From an uncultured Verrucomicrobiota bacterium (GTDB taxonomy: Bacteria; Verrucomicrobiota; Verrucomicrobiae; Opitutales; Opitutaceae), in NCBI GenBank assembly GCA_946482165.1, contig CAMLQS010000156.1:1-11048 (forward strand): a DNA stretch of 11,048 nucleotides. Direction: 5' to 3'. Each line of letters opens with the position of its first letter. Positions within the stretch are counted from its first letter, which is position 1. Under the pieces are notes generated by a model. It worked only from the letters and a program-made list of their open reading frames with translations, searched no databases and was not told where the DNA came from. The translations under genes were made by a program, and so were the position numbers. Of the stretch, positions 7,985 through 11,048 are shown piece by piece.

Positions 7985-8044
7985 CCCTCCCCGTCGGCTC
8001 GGCGCTTGCTTGCCTGTGCCGACGGGAGGGCCAATTTGTTTTTG
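7985..8044 (+). terminator. Intrinsic terminator of aconitase gene
   Basis: Bases 7985-7998 pair with 8018-8030 (GCCGACGGGAGGG) in a 13-bp GC-rich stem with one bulged C on the left arm, around a 19-base loop. The T-rich run TTTGTTTTTG follows at 8035-8044. It starts 22 bases after the aconitase stop and ends 14 bases before the STAS start, so the STAS gene needs its own promoter or readthrough. Confidence 0.8.
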
Positions 8045-8058
8045 CACCTACCTGTCGT

Positions 8059-8574
8059 ATGCCCGAAGCCGCCGCGCCCACCTACCTCGTCGACGCCGCC
8101 AGCGATCCCGTGGTGATTCGCATCGAGGGCCGCGCTTCTTTTCAGAACAGCGCGAGTTTGCAGCAGTTCCTCGCCGAGATGCGCCGGCAGGGCCGCTCGC
8201 GTTTCGTTATGGATTTTCAGGCCTGCACGAGCATGGACAGCACCTTTCTCGGTGTTCTGGCCGGCGCCGCTCTCGAACTTCGCAAGGCGGAGGGCGGCGG
8301 CGGCAGCCTCGTGCTTTGTCGCGTGGGGGAGCGCAACCTCGAGCTCATCAAGAATCTCGGTCTCCACCGGCTGTTGGTCGTCGAGGAGTGCGCCAGCGCC
8401 CCGGAAATCCGGCCGGGCGGCGCCGCGCTCGCCCCTCAGGCCAAGATGAACGAATTGGAGAACGCCCGGCTGGTCTTGGCCGCCCACGAGAATCTGGTCG
8501 CGGCCGACGAATCCAACCGCACCAAGTTTCAGGACGTCCTCGCTTTCCTGAAGAGTCGCGTCTCACAAGGCTAG
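8059..8574 (+). CDS. STAS-domain protein (anti-sigma factor antagonist-like)
   Basis: This 171-residue cytoplasmic protein has an N-terminal STAS domain (about 8-112), the fold of SpoIIAA-type anti-sigma factor antagonists. The diagnostic loop is FQACTSMDSTFLGVLAGA (53-70). MDST corresponds to MDSS in SpoIIAA, so S61 or T62 is the expected phosphorylation switch for a partner serine kinase. VLCRVGERNLELIKNLGLHRLLVVEE (85-110) is the usual final strand-helix part. Residues from about 130 form an added helical tail with NELENARLVLAAHENLV and KFQDVLAFLKSRV, beyond the usual length of about 110. This may mediate partner binding or dimerisation (inference). No HATPase anti-sigma kinase, PP2C phosphatase or sigma factor is in the window, so its circuit is unknown. 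The ATG at 8059 directly precedes the domain, and no Shine-Dalgarno is seen. The stop abuts the inverted-repeat element at 8575. Confidence 0.88.
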   Translation: MPEAAAPTYLVDAASDPVVIRIEGRASFQNSASLQQFLAEMRRQGRSRFVMDFQACTSMDSTFLGVLAGAALELRKAEGGGGSLVLCRVGERNLELIKNLGLHRLLVVEECASAPEIRPGGAALAPQAKMNELENARLVLAAHENLVAADESNRTKFQDVLAFLKSRVSQG

Positions 8575-8753
8575 GCGCTGTCTTCGAAATAGACCAGCGC
8601 GCTGCTGACGCCGACGCTCTGCGGGTGAGGGGAAATCGGGCAGGGCCTGCGTTGCCCGAGGTGGCTTGGACCGCGGATCCGCCTCCGCCTCGGCCGCCTT
8701 GGCCGAGCATAATTTCCCTCTCACGGAGCGCTGGTTTATTTCGAAGACGGCGC
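8575..8753 (+). repeat. 179-bp element with 26-bp inverted ends (structured RNA or palindromic repeat)
   Basis: The left arm 8575-8600 and right arm 8728-8753 are inverted copies, 24 of 26 identical. The two differences (T8579 with G8749, G8592 with T8736) are G-U pairs if the + strand is transcribed, so all 26 positions pair in that RNA. On the minus strand the same positions would be A-C mismatches. Inside, GTGAGGGGAAAT (8625-8636) pairs with 8712-8724 with one bulged base. Small hairpins lie at 8637-8658 (CGGGCA with TGCCCG) and 8689-8707 (CTCGGCC with GGCCGAG), with the palindrome GCGGATCCGC at 8673-8682. It starts on the base after the STAS stop. There is no T-run, no open frame that looks coding, and no clear target-site duplication. 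Candidates are a 3'-UTR structured RNA, an extragenic palindromic repeat, or a small non-autonomous mobile element. Confidence 0.7.
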
Positions 8754-8855
8754 TTGGCGCGCCTTCCGCCTAGGGAGACCAGCCGGCCGGTCGGCGCGCG
8801 CGCCGGTTTCGTGCGCCTACGTTCTCCGGCTTCTCTCCGGACCGTTTGGTTCGCT
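8754..8855. other. Non-coding gap before convergent gene, with GC palindromes
   Basis: This stretch lies between the inverted-repeat element and the stop of the minus-strand gene. It contains an imperfect 16-bp palindrome, GACCAGCCGGCCGGTC, at about 8780-8795, and a perfect 12-bp palindrome, GGCGCGCGCGCC, just after. Either could help end the minus-strand transcript. No T-run follows on that strand, so no terminator is called. Confidence 0.35.
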
Positions 8856-9935
8856 CTACCCGGCGGGCGGGTGTTTGACGTCGCCGTTGTTGTTGGCCCC
8901 GTCGCCGGGCGTCTTGCCGGGTAGTTTGAGGGAGGCGTCCGACACGTCGACCGGCATCGGAGGCGCAGTTTCCCTGTCGGCGAGCGGCGCGGGAACGTCG
9001 AGGACTTTGGAGGCGGGCCGGGGAATGTCGCCCGATTCGACGAGCGGTTCTCGCATGGGCTCGCCCGAGGCGGCTGGGCTTCCGCCTGGAGCGGATTCCG
9101 GCGCCGCCGCGGGGGGCGTTGCGGATTCCGCCGCCTCCTTCGCGGCGGCGAGACGCAGTCTCACGATGTCGGGATTCGCGATCATCTCCTTGGTCTTGGG
9201 CACGTAGGTGAGCTTCTTCGACGGCTCTTCCTTGGTGGCTTCGATTTCCCGAAGGGACGGGTGGACGAATTTTTTCCCGCGCTTCCTTTTCAGAAGGCTG
9301 TCCTTGTGACGCTCGTAGGCGGCGAACAGCAGGGAATGGACGCCGAGGACGCCGAGGCCGAGCAGGACCCACTCGTGGAGACGACTGTTGTCCCAGACGA
9401 TGCCCAAGACGCCGGCATCCTTTTCGGCGAAGACAAAGGGGACGGTCGGCTTGTGGTAGGAAGGCGCCGCTTGCACCACTGGATGCGGTTCGACGACGAC
9501 TCCGGCGGTTGGTGTTCCCGTCCCTCCATCGGCGAGGATGTTGAAACCCTGCGAGTTTTCGGCGTTCGCCGGGGCTCCGTCTTCGGCGTCTTGTAGCCGG
9601 AGGGTGTTGACCATGGGGAGGCCCGAGTAAGCGACGAGGTTGGCGGCCAAATCGCGGGTCAAAAAGCGAATCGTCCGTTTTTCGCCGACCTTAAGCTCTT
9701 GGTCGGTTTTGAGGACCACCTCGTAGGTCGGCTCCATTTTGGCCGAGTAAGCGTAGATCTTTTTGATCGGCACGGGAGAGGTCCAATGCTCGGAGTCGTG
9801 ACGTTTGCCGATCACGACGGTGGCCTCACGCCCCCGATCGTGGAAGACGCGGGCGCTCTGCCAGGCACTCCAACCGAGGCGACCGATCAACGCGGCCAAG
9901 CCGAGTCCGAGAATGAGAAGAAAAACGCGTTTCAT
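8856..9935 (-). CDS. Two-membrane-segment protein with Pro/Ala-rich C-terminal tail (DUF3592-like)
   Basis: Family not recognised with certainty. The 359-residue protein opens with MKRVFLLILGLGLAALIGRL, a membrane segment or signal anchor (about 4-22). A beta-rich part follows at about 35-105, containing EATVVIGKRHDSE, PTYEVVLKTDQELKVGEKRT and IRFLTRDLAANLVAYSGLP. A second hydrophobic segment lies at about 188-206 (EWVLLGLGVLGVHSLLFAAY), then basic residues KRKRGKK. The order of membrane helix, small beta domain, membrane helix resembles DUF3592 proteins. That match is by topology only. By the positive-inside rule the beta domain is outside the cytoplasm and the C-terminus inside. Residues 265-359 are rich in Pro, Ala, Gly and Glu and are probably disordered. 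The ATG at 9935 was chosen because it starts at the membrane segment. The frame extends upstream to 10253, but that part overlaps the rlmI start and looks non-coding. The stop is TAG at 8858-8856. Confidence 0.82.
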   Translation of the reverse strand: MKRVFLLILGLGLAALIGRLGWSAWQSARVFHDRGREATVVIGKRHDSEHWTSPVPIKKIYAYSAKMEPTYEVVLKTDQELKVGEKRTIRFLTRDLAANLVAYSGLPMVNTLRLQDAEDGAPANAENSQGFNILADGGTGTPTAGVVVEPHPVVQAAPSYHKPTVPFVFAEKDAGVLGIVWDNSRLHEWVLLGLGVLGVHSLLFAAYERHKDSLLKRKRGKKFVHPSLREIEATKEEPSKKLTYVPKTKEMIANPDIVRLRLAAAKEAAESATPPAAAPESAPGGSPAASGEPMREPLVESGDIPRPASKVLDVPAPLADRETAPPMPVDVSDASLKLPGKTPGDGANNNGDVKHPPAG

Positions 9936-9997
9936 AGGAGGGGGCGGCCGGGTCGCGTTGGCGCAAGGCGCCGCTCGCGCGGGGTTAAGGATTAGTG

Positions 9998-10027
9998 GTT
10001 TAAGCCCGCGCCCGTCGGTGGCGTCAA
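9998..10027 (-). promoter_or_regulatory. Possible promoter for the two-membrane-segment protein
   Basis: On the minus strand TTGACG (10027-10022; five of six bases of the -35 consensus) is followed after 18 bases by TTAAAC (10003-9998). Transcription would start near 9990, about 55 bases before the ATG at 9935. The -10 match is weak, and this is a visual call. Confidence 0.35.
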
Positions 10028-10123
10028 TCGGCGCTTTCCGGCGGACCGCTTGCGAGTGGCGCCGAAAAACGTCGCTCCGGGGCTCCCTTTCCGGATTTTT
10101 CTCGCGGTTTCCGCCGCCCGCCC

Positions 10124-11048
10124 ATGACCCGCGACCCGTCCGATCCTGGTTCCCAATCCCGTTCATCCGCCGAGTTTGATGGCGACGACGAGGCGCTCCT
10201 GGCGCCCGCTCCGGCGCCAGGGGGTGGCCGTCAGCTTCCGCCGCCGGTGCCACCGGCCGAGCGCAAACGCCCGTGGGTGCAGTTGAAATACTTCACCTTT
10301 CAACCCGCGATTTTCCCGCGTCTCCTGGGCGAAGCTTCTCCCGACGCTCGTCCCGGTGACTTGGTCACTGTTTATGACAAGGGCGGCCAGCCCCTTGGCA
10401 TCGGACTCTACAATCCACGCGCCAAGATGGTCCTCCGCGTGGTCGCGCACGGCGCCGACGCCCAGCTCGGCGAGGCTTACTTCGAAACCGCGATCCGGCG
10501 CGCGGTGGCCTTGCGTCGCGAGCTTTTCCGCCTCGACGAGACGAGCGACGCCTACCGGCTGATCAACTCCGACGGCGATGGCTTGTCCGGCCTGATCGTC
10601 GACCGCTACTCCGACACGCTGCTGTGCGAGGTGACCAGTTTCGGCATGGCGCGCCGCCTGCCCGAGTGGCTGCCGCTGCTGCACGAATTGGCGGGCACGA
10701 AATTCGCCCGCGTTCACGTGGATCACGACCTGGGCTCGCTCGAGGGCATCAAGCCGAGCTGGTTCAACGAAACCAATGCCGCCGCGCCCGGCCGGGTGAA
10801 AATCCGCGAACACGGCATTCGCTACGAGGTGGACTTCGGCGAGGGGCACAAGACCGGTTTTTTCTGCGACCAGCGCGAGAACCGCCGCATGATCGCGAAG
10901 TTCGCCAAGGGTGCGCGCATGCTCGATCTCTGCTGCTACAGCGCGGGCTTTTCGCTCAACGCCAAGATCAACGGCGGCGCCGAGGAGATCACGGCGGTCG
11001 ACCTCGACGAGGCCGCGGTGGCGATGGCGAAGCGCAACGCCAACCTGA
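10124..11048 (+). CDS. rlmI: RlmI-like class I SAM-dependent 23S rRNA methyltransferase (partial, 3' end off window)
   Basis: 308 residues are visible and the frame is open at the right edge. The gene encodes a PUA-domain plus Rossmann-fold methyltransferase of the RlmI/COG1092 family. RlmI makes m5C1962 in 23S rRNA. After a Pro/Gly-rich N-terminal extension (about 1-48), the PUA-like part includes GDLVTVYDKGGQPLGIGLYN (78-97). Next come YRLINSDGDGLSGLIVDRYS, DFGEGHKTGFFCDQRENRR (RlmI motif, H242) and SAM motif I, MLDLCCYSAGFSL, around D268. The acidic SAM-ribose motif AVDLDEAAVAMAKRNA ends the window. Typical family length is near 390-400, so about 100-140 residues are missing, including the catalytic-cysteine region. 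The family call is sure. The exact target base is inferred, since related RlmK/L-type and uncharacterised COG1092 enzymes share these motifs. The start could lie later, because the extension is poorly conserved. No Shine-Dalgarno is visible. Confidence 0.88.
   Translation, partial: MTRDPSDPGSQSRSSAEFDGDDEALLAPAPAPGGGRQLPPPVPPAERKRPWVQLKYFTFQPAIFPRLLGEASPDARPGDLVTVYDKGGQPLGIGLYNPRAKMVLRVVAHGADAQLGEAYFETAIRRAVALRRELFRLDETSDAYRLINSDGDGLSGLIVDRYSDTLLCEVTSFGMARRLPEWLPLLHELAGTKFARVHVDHDLGSLEGIKPSWFNETNAAAPGRVKIREHGIRYEVDFGEGHKTGFFCDQRENRRMIAKFAKGARMLDLCCYSAGFSLNAKINGGAEEITAVDLDEAAVAMAKRNANL

Noticed and set aside
8575..8753. Intact insertion sequence with target-site duplication
   Set aside because: The element has inverted ends but no transposase frame. 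The flanks at 8566-8574 and 8754-8763 show no convincing direct repeat.
8348..8924. Open frames across the inverted-repeat element
   Set aside because: The frames are Arg/Gly/Pro-rich, overlap the STAS gene or the repeat arms, and have no recognisable domain. The region is better described as non-coding.
9936..10253. Upstream extension of the two-membrane-segment gene
   Set aside because: It overlaps the rlmI start, reads as low-complexity Arg/Pro sequence, and would bury the obvious N-terminal membrane segment.
1..11048. tRNA, rRNA, CRISPR array, transposase, integrase or known defence genes
   Set aside because: None was seen on reading through the window. No regularly spaced repeats and no motifs of these classes appear.

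Overview
The window is about 11 kb of GC-rich bacterial chromosome carrying ordinary, mostly housekeeping and envelope genes. It holds nine protein-coding genes: seven complete, and one cut at each window edge. No tRNA, rRNA, CRISPR array, transposase or phage gene was seen. Protein style suggests Verrucomicrobiota, probably an Opitutaceae-like organism, but this is an inference from general resemblance without any search. The supporting signs are an AcnA-type aconitase, a GspD-like secretin, a Ste24-type M48 protease in a Gram-negative setting, high GC, and no recognisable Shine-Dalgarno before most start codons.

Layout. 1-1679 (-): secretin (GspD-like), whose C-terminal barrel end lies beyond the left edge. 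1680-1849: divergent intergenic region. 1850-4029 (+): two-gene operon of a membrane CAAX-type M48 metalloprotease and a secreted endonuclease/exonuclease/phosphatase-fold protein, coupled by a 4-bp ATGA overlap. 4111-4458 (-): convergent 115-aa conserved-looking small protein with a good TTGACA promoter. 4715-5188 (+): PrxQ/BCP-like peroxiredoxin. 5275-7962 (+): aconitase, closed by a strong intrinsic terminator at 7985-8044. 8059-8574 (+): STAS-domain protein. 8575-8753: a 179-bp non-coding element with near-perfect inverted ends. 8856-9935 (-): protein with two membrane segments and a long proline/alanine-rich tail. 10124-11048 (+): RlmI-like 23S rRNA methyltransferase, cut by the right edge.

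Functional links are limited. The peroxiredoxin lies just before aconitase, whose [4Fe-4S] cluster is peroxide sensitive, so a protective pairing is plausible but unproven. The secretin, protease, secreted phosphatase-fold protein and two-TM protein are all envelope proteins but do not form a recognisable pathway.

The one feature that ordinary gene content does not explain is the 179-bp element after the STAS gene. Its 26-bp arms pair completely as + strand RNA, using two G-U wobbles, and enclose a nested stem and two or three small hairpins. It looks like a structured RNA, a palindromic repeat unit or a small non-autonomous element. No new multi-gene system was found.
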